Assembly: GCA_020310875.1 (NCBI GenBank)
Contig: CM035407.1
Span: forward strand, 92,888,632 to 92,952,631
Direction of reading: 5' to 3'
Source: Ceratopteris richardii
Taxonomy: Eukaryota; Streptophyta; Polypodiopsida; Polypodiales; Pteridaceae
DNA length: 64,000 nt
Positions 22,412-35,000 of the stretch are shown in pieces. Each line of letters starts with the position of its first letter. Within the stretch, counting starts at the first letter, position 1. A model generated the notes under the pieces. The model searched no databases. It had not been told where the DNA came from and worked only from the letters and a program-made list of their open reading frames with translations. A program made the position numbers and the translations under genes.

Positions 22412-23410
22412 TAAGCACAAGAATTTGAGAGCTTGCGTGTTGACTTTGTCTAAGAATTTTACCAAACAACTAACCATGATGCATGCTTTAGGCTTAGATC
22501 TAACAACTTGAGAACCTTACTTCAAGTTTTTTCCAAATCCCAAAGGATCACCACAAATAGTGATGGCACAATGTCAGCCCTAGAGGTGATTTCAAAAGAG
22601 AGTGGAATCTTCAATGGCCGAGACATAAAAAACTTATTGCAAGCCTATGACACTAAAATGGACTTTTATAGTGTGTTCAATTCTATGAAGCGCATTGAAT
22701 TTGCAAGGGTTGCCATACCCATAGTCTTTAAGAGCCATCCTACACATGGCATGAATTTAAGAATCTGAATTGATAAGAGTATTGCCCAAAAGACTTAGTC
22801 ATGCCCACACGACATGCATTTAGAGAGTGGCTGGCTACTCCAAATAAATGATTTGAGGTGAGTGGGATACTTTGATAATTTGATAAGCAATTTGACCGAT
22901 TGAGCCATAGATATGAATTTTCTTTGGAACATAAGAAAATAGATCTCTTCATTAAAATTGTAGACTCAGATTTGGCCTTAGAGCTAGGTGACCTATTAGA
23001 AGACTAGAAATATTCATTGGGATTGAAAGACGAGTGGATTAGAGTGCACTAATTTGTGTCAATGCTTGTAAAACAAAAGAGATGGAGCTCACATATAGTT
23101 CAAGATAAAGCTGAGTACATTCAAATTTTCCCAAATTCTACTCAGAAATCACTAGCTTGTGTGAATGAGATTGTGAAGGAAAAAATAATCATGGAGTCAA
23201 ACTTATGTCACTCAATGAGTGCGATGAATCTAGAGATGATCGAGATAGGGTGAGATTAGTGAAGATGATGAAAGATTACAAATCAAGCGTGATAGTTTGT
23301 TTTTGGTGTGTGTATGTGTGTACATCAGATCAGTAGAGATGTGGAGGAAGAGCAAGATGTTGAGTTGATGAAGAGCAAGAACATGTTTAGACAAAAGATT
23401 CGAGTGAGTC
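22412..23410 (+). pseudogene. Old Gypsy gag-like remnant
   Basis: A decayed frame reads SGIFNGRDIKNLLQAYDTKM (about 22600-22660), then farther on FDRLSHRYEFSLEHKKIDLF and DSDLALELGDLLED (about 22880-23005). The pattern resembles gag domains of some Ty3/Gypsy elements. There are many breaks. Nothing recognisable lies in the last 200 bases before the LTR-like start at 23411. The relation to the neighbouring elements is unclear. Confidence 0.45.
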
Positions 23411-24020
23411 TGTTGGAACTCAAGGTCAAGCACAAGCATGGAAGCACATCAGAAAGGTGGACACACACAAGAACAAGGAGCAAGTAGGGAGCTCCAAGAA
23501 GTGTATGTCAAATTTTCAGAAGAAATCCCTATAAAAATAGTGATTTTCATCACTAAAAACCATTGTAATACCATTTTCTATTTTTGTAACTCCATTTTGT
23601 TCAAGTCGAGGAGTCCTTGAGCTTGAGGAGTATTAGAAGTACCATCGTACCAATTTTCATAATTTTTAGACTTCGTTTGAGCCCTCAAATAAGCCCTGGA
23701 ACCTAATGTTTAACTAGGCCAGACACTAGGTCTGGACAGAGCCAAAACTACTCAAAAAACTATAAAAAGAGCTAGAGAGCTCATTTTTGGGGTTAGCGTG
23801 TTAGAGAATAGAGCTTTTGTAAGAGAACTCTTTTGCAATCGAAGCTTTCCATTGTTCCTCTCTTTGATCTTGCCTTGTGTGCGTGTGTGTGTATATGTGC
23901 ATGTTGGTGTGCTTTCACTCACACACTTGTGCCTTCACTTGCTCGTGGTCTTCATACCGGTCCTCACATCTCCTCAGATTGACAAGTAAAGGAGGTGGTG
24001 CTTACGCTTGAGCTACACCA
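23411..24020 (+). repeat. Probable 5' LTR of Athila/Tat-like Gypsy
   Basis: It starts TGTTGGAACTCAAGG and ends GCTACACCA, six bases before the primer site. A TATAAAAA box lies at 23761-23768, and TG-rich microsatellite-like DNA at about 23877-23900. The start is a best guess, because no second LTR is present. Confidence 0.55.
23761..23768 (+). promoter_or_regulatory. TATA box in Athila/Tat-like LTR
   Basis: TATAAAAA followed by GAGCTAGAGAG, about 260 bases before the LTR end, consistent with a U3 promoter. Confidence 0.5.
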
Positions 24021-24025
24021 AATTT

Positions 24026-24044
24026 TGGCGCCGTTGCCGGGGAA
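24026..24044 (+). other. Primer-binding site, tRNA-Asp type
   Basis: TGGCGCCGTTGCCGGGGAA is the primer site widely found in Athila, Tat and Ogre-type plant Gypsy elements and is complementary to a tRNA-Asp 3' end. It marks the end of the 5' LTR. Confidence 0.9.
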
Positions 24045-24360
24045 AGAGCTTCGAGGACGAGCGTTGTGATGGTAAGATCGTAGATTTGCGATGTTGGAAG
24101 GTAAAAAAACTGTAATTTCTATTTTTTTTTTAATTTTTCTTCTCCATTTTCATCATCTTCATCATCTCCATCTTCATCCATCTTCTTCTTCATAGAAATT
24201 TCTTGTTTTTTAGTGCATTTTCATCATTTTCCTACCATTTTTCATGCATTATTGTGTGAGAAGGAGTTAGGAGGTGCACGGGAGAGAAAGCGCTGTGTTT
24301 TTTCATGATTTTCTACTCATACGGAGCTTGCCATTGCTCGGTGCTCAAAAATTCGAAATT

Positions 24361-25199
24361 CCAGCCAAAAAAACACGATTTTGTGATGAAAGTCGCGATT
24401 CTGTGATGAAAATCACGATTCTGTGAAAATTCAAAATTTTTTGAAAATCACGATTTTCTATTTCCTGCCTAAAAGCCCTCTGAAGGAAACATGATTCTGA
24501 GGTCATTCTCAGAATCGCGATTCTCTAGTTGTGCTCAGAATCGCGATTCTCTAAGTTTTCAAAAACACGATTCTGAGATCATTCTCAGAATTGCGATTCT
24601 GTGGTTGTGCTCAAAATCGCGATTCTCACAAATCATGATTTTCAGCCAAAAACAGGATTTTGTGAAAAGACGATTCTCCGAAAACACGATTTTGTGAAAA
24701 CACAATTCTCTGTTGGCAATCGTGATTTTCAAAAACACGATTCTCTGAAAATACGATTTTCATTCAAGGTACAAAATCGCGATTTTCTGAACACGATTCT
24801 CAAAAAACACGATTTTCAAAAACATGATTCTCTGTTGGCAATCGCGATTTTCATGAGTCAAAAACACAATTATGAGAAAACACAATTTTCAAGGTAGAAA
24901 ATCGCGATTCTCTGATTTCACACAATCGCGATTCTCTGATTTCACACAATCACGATTCTCTGATTTCACACAATTGCGATTCTCTGATTTCACACAATCG
25001 TGATTCTCTGATTTCACACAATCGCGATTCTCTGATTTCACACAATCGCGATTCTCTGATTTCACAAAATCGCGATTCTCTGATTTCACACAATCGCGAT
25101 TCTCTGATTTCACACAATTGCGATTCTTTGATTTCACACAATCGCGATTCTCTGACTTCATACAATCGTGATTCTCCTGATTTCACAAAATCGCGATTT
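24361..25199 (+). repeat. CGATTCT minisatellite in Gypsy leader
   Basis: From 24899 to 25199 about 12 tandem 24-bp units run, each with an AATCGCGATT palindrome followed by CTCTGATTTCACAC. From 24361 to 24898 a looser array uses the same CGATTCT/CGATTTT words with irregular spacing. Open frames on the minus strand (KSENRDCV repeats) are products of the 24-bp period, not a gene. Position between primer site and gag places the array in the untranslated leader. Confidence 0.9.
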
Positions 25200-25472
25200 C
25201 TTCCAAAAGGTCTTGTTTCCCTGTTTTGACCCCCAGGAGCCTGATTTGACATAACTTTTTCATCCAAATTAGTCCATTTTTTGAGCTCTATAGCTCGTTG
25301 GAAAGCTCGTTTCGAATCCTACACGACCTCAACTGTTTTTTATAAGAATAATGCGTTGATTTTCATATAGGATAATTTGAAGTTGACCCTCAGGTGGAAC
25401 CAGAAACCCAAGGGGATTCCAAAGGATTTTGAACCATACCAAGGGGAAATTTTGGACTCTTAACCAAAGCTT

Positions 25473-26846
25473 ATGAACCTAAGATCTGGTAGACACCTAG
25501 GCAAGGATAGACAAAGCATTAGATCTTCTCAGTCCAGTGTCAACCATACAGCTAAGTCTTGGGCACAACAACTAAGTGGTTGGCCTTACGTACTAAACTC
25601 TAACACAAGTGACTCAGAAATGTCTTTTAGCATGGGAAACCTGCAGGTGGCTCAGGAACTGCCCATCTACAAACACCAGAAGGCCCCTATAAGACACAAT
25701 TGGAATATATTCAGACCAACTGATTAGGTGCTCGCATCTATGAGGATGGCCTGAGGTGATCAGTGGTCCAACTCAAAATTCCTGATCAACCCTGTGGACT
25801 TGAACACCGGTGGTCAAGTTCGAAGAGGGTTCATACATTGATAAGGAAGGAACCATGTATGTGGTCACCAACCTACTAGATAGGACTGATGAGTTTGGAA
25901 ATGTCATTCCTGAGAATGAGATAGGAGACCTAGAACAAGGAAATGTAGGACAAGGACCCCAGACTCCCAGAGGTAAATCAATTTTCACCAGAGTGATCAC
26001 TCCAGACTGGATCCCTCAAGACAACAAAAGCATAGAACTATTCTTGAATAGAGAAACAGAGGAAGCCTTTTGGAGATTCAAGCCAGATCAACCTAGCCAA
26101 CTGGGCATAGTCATCATCTATGAATTCAAAGATCCTGAGATACCAGGCAAAGTTGTCTACCTAGATAACACATCAGAGAAGATGTTCTTGGTAACAGAAC
26201 ATGATAGACATGCATATACTTGGAAGAGTGAATTTATTTTCCCTCCACCAAGATCCAATGTTTCCCATGGCCCCCAAGGAGTGGGATCATCCCAAGCTCA
26301 TGAAGCCCAGAGAGAAAGAAATAGAGAGAGACCTGAGGTAAGTTTGGCACACACTGTGGGCAGAAATAGATCAGGATTTGAAAATGAAAGACCTGAAAGA
26401 GAGAGATATCAAGCACATGGGAAACAAAGAGATGAGCATGATTTTCCATTGCCTAGACCCCGAGAGCACCCAAGAACCCTTAGACCCAATCAAGTGATCA
26501 AGGCAATGAAGAATTATTTTGACGGGATAGGAGATCCTTATGATCATGTGGCCGAGTTCAAGCAAGTGTTAAGAGCTAAACAGGTTGAGGATTGGTTCAC
26601 CCAGTACGAGGCATTTGGTTTGACTCTTAAGGGCACTGCCTTAGCTTGGTTTCAACCACTGAGTAGTCACAACTATCGTGATATAGTTCAACTGCTAGAC
26701 GAATTCATTGTAGAATTTTCCAAGGGTGGTATCAGGCATAACACATCATCCTTGATCCACAGCTTCAAGCAGACACCCCAAGAAATAATGCGACTAGCAG
26801 GTAGAAGATTCAGACAGTACCTAGAAAGATGCCCTGCTCAATCATG
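25473..26846 (+). pseudogene. Athila/Tat-like Gypsy gag region
   Basis: Begins MNLRSGRHLGKDRQ, a wording common near the start of gag in this lineage, and continues with an acidic N-terminal part. A retrotransposon gag domain follows at about 26500-26840, with NYFDGIGDPYDHVAEFKQVL and LTLKGTALAWFQPLSSHNY. Gag would form the particle that packages element RNA. The zinc knuckle is not reached before the Copia junction. It is a fossil with few breaks in this part. Confidence 0.75.
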
Positions 26847-27659
26847 AGCTAAATGATTTGTCTTACCACAAATCCAGCAAGCTTTGTCTCCATCTTTATT
26901 GCTTCTGCCTCTTCCTCTACCTTTGCCACCTCCTCTTCCTCTTAGGAAGTTGGCTTGGCTAATTGAACCTTCTTCTTCATTTAGTTGTTGCTTGCCATTG
27001 CTATTCTTCTTCTTATCCTTTGAATACATTGCTTGACCTGCACTCTTATCACCATCACGTTTGAAATCCTGCTCAAAAGTTAGCGTGTGTCCTAGCAACT
27101 GATTTAAATCAGGAGTGAAATGATCTAGTGATAATTCAGTAGACAAAATGAATGGCTTCCATTTCTCATCTCCTCTCAAACCTGTGAGGATTTGCCTTAC
27201 CAATTTATCCTCCTCAATATCTTCATCAATTACTCCTAATGCATCTGCAATGTCCTTCATCCTTGTTGCATAATCAGAAATGGATTGAGAGGCCTTCTTC
27301 TTGAATGTGGTAAATTATGCCCATAAGGATGCCTTCCTTGACTTTGTAGTGTTTTGGAAATGCTCCTCCAAAGCATTCAATATGTCACTTGCACTTTCAA
27401 GACCTCTAACATGAGGTAGCAAGTAGTCATTAGCTCCCATGTAGATAATGCTCCTTGCTTGAGCATCATTCTTCATCCAAATCTTAAAATTTGATAGTCC
27501 ATCCCTAGTTGGAACACTAGGATCTCTGAATTGTGGTTTTTCTTCTTCACTTGTGATGTAACCTATCAAGTCTTTTCTCATAAGATGAGCTTCCATCCTC
27601 ATTGACGAAGTTGGATAATCTTCTCCATCCAATTTCTCTATCTGAAAAGAATCTCCCAT
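26847..27659 (-). pseudogene. Copia A4 gag
   Basis: Gag wording matches the whole copy at 31997-36160 nearly word for word: DALGVIDEDIEEDKLVRQIL, DLNQLLGHTLTFEQDFK, RGRGGGKGRGRGRSNKDG, then the CCHC knuckle. A Gly/Arg-rich basic stretch precedes the knuckle, typical of RNA-binding gag. Confidence 0.88.
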
Positions 27660-27881
27660 CTTTTCTTCTCTTGTGTATTAAATTCTTCAAAATTTATGAG
27701 GAATAAGTGTACCTTTACTTCAAATGAAGTCCCTTTTGATCTTCTTGATAACGTCTAGCCTCCTTCTCGATATTTCTCTTTATGCTTTCACCTTTTGAAC
27801 CTTCAAATGTTGATTTCTGTATGATTGTAGCAGTCGGGGACCTCCTTTCTTCTATTTTAATGATTGCTACTCTGATGCAGC

Positions 27882-28914
27882 TGATGGAGAGTGTTAATCT
27901 CCAAAAGAACAAGATATTCTTGATGTTAGATCACCTCTATATCAAGAATAACTCAAAAACTCTACCAATTTGAAGAACCAATACCAGATTATCAAAACTT
28001 TGAACTAATTGTGAAGAGAGTCACTACTCAGGAAAGTCTGCTACACGTAACTCACTCATTGATTATCAAAATGAGTAAAGTTTTTAGTAAAACTTTCTAA
28101 AGTGTGCCCTAATGTTTGCACACCTTCTCCAAGTTAAATCATCCCAAAAGACTTAGTAAATCTTGAGAAATGATTCAAACAGTTCACCTATGTCTAAAAT
28201 TGTTATTTAGTATAGTCGATTTTGACACCTACAACTTCTAAAGCATGCTTCTTCCAAAGTACAACCCATTTAATCAAATGGTTTTAGCCATAAGTAGCTT
28301 ACCTTCAAACTTAAATAATGAGTGCTTGCTTGCTCAAAACTTTACACTATGGAAGGAGAACTGACCAAAACATTAGCATCCAATTTTGTGTGTGTTGCAA
28401 TTTCACTTCTTCACATTTACACATATAAATGTTCCCACTTTCAATTCTCTTAGCTTGATCACAATTAGAATCTGAAAACTTGTATAGAGATCAATCAACT
28501 ATAGACTTAGACTTGTACAAATGCATTTCAAAAAAGATTAAACACAGAAGTAGTACTCAGCAAAAGTTCGGGTGCAATTTTTCTTCTTCTCTAAAAAGTT
28601 TTACATCTGAATGATGAGAGAGATCTTCCTCATTTCTCAAATGTCTAGTGACTTCTACAACTTCTAATTCTTCTCATCTCATGCTCTCTCATAATTTTCC
28701 TGACTTTTTTACTCGTATATATAGGCATATATGTACAAGCTCATGACCATACAAAAGGTAGAAGTGAGCTAACTACAAATTAATGTACATATGTATACAA
28801 GTCTTCATTTCCTAAACATGCTCTATCTTCAATCTTCAATTGTTGATCTTTTCTTAATCCTTTGACTTCAAGTCTTTATCCAAAACATCAATTGGTGGTT
28901 GACTTGCACCAACA
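27882..28914 (-). repeat. LTR of Copia A4
   Basis: On the + strand it runs TGATGGAGAG to CACCAACA (1,033 bp), the reverse complement of a TGTTGGTG...CTCCATCA LTR. It is related to but clearly diverged from the LTRs of A1 and A3. Confidence 0.88.
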
Positions 28915-30330
28915 TCATAGATTTTGGGTGCCATAGTTGAACAAGGCAATGTTCTTTGTGTCTTGGAGTTCAAAGGTCATCAATATACATGTCTTCTCTC
29001 TTTTTGGTATCTTCTTAAATCCTGATGTGGGTCTTTTCAAATGCTCCATGCTTGGTAGATCTTACCGGAAGACATTTTTCAACAATGTGACCTACACTGA
29101 TAAGATTCCTTGTGAAGGTAGGCACATAGAGTACTCTACTTTGTAAGTTCACGTTATCATTTCAAGTCTTTACATTACCTATCTCCTCCACTAGATGTCT
29201 TGTGTTATCTCTTGTTTGGAGTTCATGTCTATTCTTTGGTTCTTCTAAGTCAAAGAGTAGAGCCACATTTCTAGCCAGATGATTTGAGCATCTTAATTCT
29301 ATATAAAATACATACTCATCAGACTTACCATCCTTCATCATCATATTCATGAGAAGAAGTGAAGCTTATTGAGTTTGATCATCCGTGTACTATCATTTTT
29401 GTAATCTCTCCTTCCTCCTTGGTAATTTTTGTGGTATGAGTTGTTGTTATATCCATAGGGGTTGATGAATCTTTCTCTTGAACTTCCATAACATCCTTTG
29501 TTGTATCCTCTTCCTAATTGATTCCTTGGGTTCTTGAAATTCTCCATAGTGTGATTTGTTAGTCCACATATAGCATAGGATGATGAGCTTTGATCTCTCT
29601 CCCTACCTTTTCTACCTCCTCTCCCTCTTCCTCTTGAGCCTCTACCTCTACCTGCAAAGTTGGCTTGAGATGTGTTCCTTCATCATCAGAGTTCTTAAAT
29701 TTCCCTTGCTTATCCTTGCTTTTATTCTTATATGTATAGAGACCAAAGGATTGTTTAACTTTTTGGTTTTCAACATTCTTCATGAGCTTTTCTTCTTGTG
29801 TGAACAATTGCCCCATGAGTGTGTTGAAATCAAGCGCTTGCATGACCATGTAGAGGTCCATAATTGTGGTGAAGGCTTCCCATTTTTCATCAGCTTTGAT
29901 CCCATTGATGACTTGTCTCACTATTCGCTCTTCATCAATGACCTCTCCAATGCTTCCAAGTTGTTCTGCAATGTCCTTCATCTTGGTGACAAAATCAATC
30001 ACACTTTACTTGGCCATCTTCTTAAGTGTTGTAAACTCCATCCATAGTTGATTCTTCTTGGATTTTGTGCTTGATGAGAAGAATGGTCCTAGAGAATTCC
30101 ATGTCTCTTGAGATTTCTTAAAATTCCTAATGTGAGGGAGTAAAAAGTCAGAGATAGATTTGATCATGTATGACCTTGCCAAATCATCGTTTGAGCACCA
30201 TGCATTCAACCTTTCTTGCTCCTCGTGTTGATTGACCCTTGCTTCTAAGTATTGCAATCATCTCATCTCTAGATATGTATCCATATAGGTTCCTTCCTTG
30301 TAGATAGATCTCCATTCTCAGTGATCATGT
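28915..30330 (-). mobile_element. Copia element B1, incomplete gag-protease piece
   Basis: Minus-strand sequence. Gag of group B starts at about 30325 (EIYLQGRNLYGYISRDE) and continues (WMEFTTLKKM, KMKDIAEQLGSIGEVIDEE, ADEKWEAFTTIMDLYMVMQA). A Gly/Arg-rich segment, a protease-like trace (CSNHLARNVALLFDLEEP, about 29250) and the pre-integrase start follow. No LTR is seen. The left edge meets the A4 LTR, and the right edge meets the coiled-coil Gypsy region. It is a fossil with many breaks. Confidence 0.82.
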
Positions 30331-30961
30331 TGATACTTTCCCGAAATTCAAGGGGGTTTCTTCTTCTTCCGCATGGGAAATATATAGGATTAAGCTTCAA
30401 GCTAATGGATGCCTCTGTCCACACATGCCTACACTCTTTATGATCTACCAAAATTTTTCTTCTCCATGTAGGATTCACTTTTTGAAAGAATTCCTTTGTA
30501 GGTACAAAATGAGTATTTGAATATTTCAAAAACAAATTTGGCTCCTTGCCTAATATGTTGATATGGTATTCTTTAATGTATTCTCATGGATATGGTAACG
30601 AAAAGCATAAACTATCAAAATTCGAAAAGCTCTTGATAGGTTTCTTTATTCTTTGAACCAAAAGTTTGATTAGTCTAGCCTCAGATCTATTGTATTGGTC
30701 CCATAGGTATGCTAATCTAGCATTCTTGTCTTTGATAAGTTAGTCGAGTTCTTTTTTCTATCCATGATATTCATCATCAAATTATACATTCATATCTATT
30801 TCCTTTTCTCTAATCTCTGTGTCTTTGATGGGACTTGACCCTTATTCTTCATGATCTTGTGCCTCCGCCTCATGAACACTTTCGTCAATCTATTCTAAGT
30901 TTCTAATATTTTGTTCTATCTATATTTACTCCTTTTGGAATGCTTCACCTACTCCTTGTAT

Positions 30962-30966
30962 ATTAT
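30962..30966 (+). repeat. Target-site duplication ATTAT (left)
   Basis: ATTAT precedes the LTR start at 30967 and recurs at 37403-37407 directly after the other LTR. Confidence 0.92.
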
Positions 30967-31988
30967 TGATGGAGAGTGTTAATCTCCAAAAGAACAACCT
31001 ACTCTTGAATTTAGAACACCTCTATATCAAGAGTAAGTCAAAACTTTCACTAAGTTAGAGGTCCAATCTCCAAATTATCAAAAATTGAGAAAATCTATGA
31101 AGAAAGTAAAACACAGAAAGTCTGCTGCACAATTTCTTCTCATTGACCTATCAAACATGTAAAGTTTTCTATGAAATTTTGTATGAAGTGTCGCCTAGAG
31201 ATTGCGCACCTCCTCCAAGTTAAAGTTCTTCAAAAAGTTTAGTATAACTTGAGAAATCAACTTCACAAGTTACCTATGTCTGAATCTGCACTTCTGAGAA
31301 GTCGATTTAGACACCCCTAACTTCTTAACTTCAATTCTCTCAGTACAAAACCCGTCTAAGCAAATGCTTCTAGCCACGAGTAGATTACCTTCCAACTTAA
31401 AGATTAAGTGCTTGCTTGCACAAAACTTTAAACTATGGAGTGAGAACTGACCAAAAGATTAAGATCGAAATTTGCGCATGTTTCAGAGAACTGTGAACAC
31501 TCAACACATATGAATGTTCCTACTAACAATTCTCCTAGCCTGTTTGCAATTAGACTCTGAAACTCAGGTCACAGACTCATTAACTACCAACTTAGATATC
31601 CTCAAAAGGATTTCACAATTGATCAAACACAGACGGAGCAGACACGAAAAGATCGGGCGCAATATTTCTTCATTTACTCAGAAAGTTACAGGTGAGTGAT
31701 GAGAGGAAACTCAACTAACTTTTCACATGTCTCATGACATCTCTCTTCCTCATTCTTGACTTCTATCTATTCATACATAAGCTCTCATATCACGCCTCGA
31801 CATTTTCAAAGTATTTATAGATAAATTTGTACAAGTCTATGACTAATCAAAGATCTAAGTGAACTATGTACATATGTGTACATTCCTCACATACTCTGAA
31901 TGTGTCTTCCTTCCAAGCTTCAAGAATTGATCTCATCCTTCATTCTTTAGTCTTCAGACATTCAATTGGTGATTGATCTGCACCAACA
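30967..31988 (-). repeat. 3' LTR of Copia A3
   Basis: On the + strand TGATGGAGAG to CACCAACA. The complement of the TATAAATA box lies at 31812-31819. Confidence 0.95.
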
Positions 31989-32000
31989 GCTCCCCCTCAA
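31989..32000 (-). other. Polypurine tract of Copia A3
   Basis: On the minus strand TTGAGGGGGAGC lies immediately before the 3' LTR, overlapping the last codons of the gag-pol frame. Confidence 0.88.
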
Positions 32001-35000
32001 TCATCAATTGAGGTTTCTCCTTTCTTCTTTATACCTGCCATGTCCTTAAACTTCTGTAACTTTGGTCCATCCAAGCTCTTTGTAAGCATATCAGCTATCT
32101 GATCCTTTGTTGAAGTATGTATGACTTCAATCTCTTTATCCATCACCTTCTCTCTTAGAAAGTGATACTGAATCTCAATGTGTTTGGTCCTGGCATGAAA
32201 AACAGGATTAGCAGCTAAATACAATGAACTCATGTTATCTCCATATATAATTGGTACCCCATGCACAATGTCAAAACTCTTCATCAAAGTCTTGAGCCAA
32301 ATCACTTCCTTTGCAGCTTCAACCATGCCTTTGTACTCTGCTTCTGTAGAAGACAAAGCAACTGTATGTTGCTTCTTGGAGCACCATGAGATAAGTTTAT
32401 CTCCCACATAACACATGTATCCAAAAGTTGACCTTCTATCATCTGGATTACCTGCCCAATCTGCATCACTATAAATTTTGATATTTGTATCTGAGGTAAA
32501 CCCATAATACAAACCTTCATTGAGTGTACCCTTAATGTATCTCAACACTCTTTGACCTGCAATCCAATGTTCTTTCCTTGGGCAATGCATGAATTGAGAC
32601 AAAACCCCTACTGCATATGATAAATCAGGTCTAGTTAAAGTAGCATAGATAAGACTACCAACCAAACTCTGATATTGTCTCATGTCCTTGAATTCTTCAC
32701 CTCCAAACTTACTCAATTTGTGATTCACCTCCATTGGTGTAGGTGCTACCCTGCACTCATCCATTTTAAACTTGATTAACAAGTTCTTCAAATACCTTTC
32801 TTGGGTCACAAATACTCCATGTTGAGTATATGTAATCTCCATGCCCAAGAAGTATGACAAGTCTCCCAAGTCACTTATCTTGAACTCCTTTTCCATTTGC
32901 TTCTTGAGTCTTTGTATTCCTTCTTCATCTGTACCTATAAGGATTATATCATCAACATATATGCACATGTATATGAAACCATTATCACTTGCTTTGACAA
33001 GCAAGCTACTATCTGCTTTAGACACCTGAAATCCAAGTTCTTTTAGGAACTTCACAAGTCTATAGTTCCATGCCCTTGGGGCCTGCTTCAAGCCATACAA
33101 AGCTCTCTTGAGCTTGCACACATGATCTGGATACCTTTTATCTCTGAACCCTTGAGGTTGCTCCATGAACACATCATCTGAAATATAACCATTCAAAAAA
33201 GCATTTTTCACATCAAGTTGACATAACTTCCAACCTTTACATGCAGCAATAGCTATAAGTGTCCTGATGGTTGTCATCTTTGCCACAGGACTATAAGTCT
33301 CATCATAATCAACACCATAAGTCTGAGCAAACCCTTTGACAACAAGTCTAGCTTTGTATCTAGACACACTTCCATCTGCAAACCTCTTGGTTTTGTAAAC
33401 CCATTTGCATCCAATGATTTTCTGACTATTTGGTTTTGGAACCAAATCCCATGTTTGATTCTCCAATAGTGCATCATATTCTTCCTGCATAGCTTTCTCC
33501 CATTTTTCCTTACCTTTTGCCTCTTCATATGTAGAAGGGTCTTCATCTGTATTCACCATATAAGCATAATCTTTTGTGGCCAAAAAAGAAGTATCATAAC
33601 TATACCTTGTAGGTTGCCATTTATTCCTTGTAGACCTCCTAAGCTCTCCACTTCTTGAGGTTTTTGGTTCTTCATGTTCAGGATCAAATCTTGGGGCTTC
33701 TTCCACTTCAACCTGCACTTCATTATTCTCTTGTTCATCAAATATTTGAACCTTTGATTTACCTTTCCTTTGGCTCACTTCTTCTTCATCACCTGTATTG
33801 ATATTGATTGTACCTGCATACCAAGTGCTTTGCTCATCAAATATAACATCTTTAGAAACCATAAATTGTTTTGTAGATGGACTCCACAATCTATAGCCCA
33901 TCTGCTTATCATCATAACCAATGAAAACATATTTTTCAGCTTTAGGATCCAACTTGTGCCTTAATTGTGATGGCACATATGCATATGCCACACATCCAAA
34001 AACTCTGCAATGATCCAAGGTAGGTCTCTTACCCCACCAAGCCTCATATGGTGTCATACCCTGCAAGGCTTTACATGGTAACCTATTGACCAAATAAGTG
34101 GCTGTATTTACAGCCTCAGCCCACAAATAATTAGGGCAATTTTTCTCCTTCATCATGGATCTTGCAAACTCAACAAGTGTTCTATTTCTCCTTTCTGCTA
34201 CACCATTTTGTTGAGGAGAGTACCTGCAAGTAACTTCCCTTTTTATACCTGCATTCCATAAGTAATCACTGAACTCATTAGAGAAATACTCTCCCCCTCC
34301 ATCTGACCTTAATCTCTTCAACTTATGACCTGTAATTCTTTCTGCATATGCATGATAGTGTTTGAATGTATTAAACACTTCTGACTTATCTTTGATCACA
34401 TAGATAGTGATCCATCTAGTAGCATCATCAACATAAATCACATAATACCTTGACCCATTTATACTGAAATCCTTTGATGGTCCCCACACATCTGTGTGTA
34501 CCAATTCAAGCTTCTCTGAGTACATAAAACCATGCTTGGAGTAGGAAAGCTTATGAGCCTTACCTAATTGACATGCCTCACATCTGTATGTCATATGTTG
34601 ACCTGCAACATTAGGCAATCCAAGCACTGAACCATTATTAATCATGTCTTTAATACCTCTTTCATTGAAATGTCCAAGCCTCTTGTGCCAAAGATCTAAC
34701 TCAGAGATCTTATGTCCTCCATATGTGAACATAGCATGACCAATATTGCCTTGAATCTTCAATGTAAATAATCTTCCTTCCTTCTTCCCTGAAACAATCT
34801 GTTTATACCCTTGGCTAGGGTCTTCCACATATACTCCATCATTAGTGAACCTTACTTCATATCCCTTTTCAACAATTTGTCCTACACTTATCAAATTCTT
34901 AGGAATTGTAGGAACATACAAGACCTTACTCAATAAGGTACTACCATCCTTGGCCTTCACTGATCCAATTGACTTCACATTGTGCTTTGTGTTGTCACCT

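Larger units (their letters stand above)
23411..26846 (+). mobile_element. Athila/Tat-like Gypsy, 5' part only
   Basis: A probable 5' LTR (23411-24020) is followed by a tRNA-Asp-type primer site (24026-24044), a leader of about 1.4 kb rich in short repeats, and a gag region (about 25473-26846). Sequence then changes to a minus-strand Copia at about 26847. The primer site and long leader are typical of Athila/Tat elements. It is a fossil, and everything beyond gag is absent. Confidence 0.75.
26847..28914 (-). mobile_element. Copia element A4, 5' part only
   Basis: Minus-strand group A Copia: LTR 27882-28914, a diverged primer site just left of it, and gag (about 27659 down to 26847) running from MGDSFQIEKLDGEDYP to the zinc knuckle ACWICGKTNHLAHD. 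The rest of pol and the other LTR are absent, and the left edge meets the Gypsy gag. Its right LTR edge abuts a group B Copia piece. It is a fossil with several breaks. Confidence 0.88.

Noticed and set aside
24889-25267. Minus-strand frames with an eight-residue repeat, and the array as a possible CRISPR
   Set aside because: The 24-bp period is divisible by three and keeps frames open. There are no unique spacers, so this is a minisatellite in a plant element leader.
30269-30535. A frame appearing to fuse the coiled-coil region to another protein
   Set aside because: It crosses the junction of two unrelated elements at about 30330; the last part is group B gag sequence in the wrong frame, so it is a chance reading.
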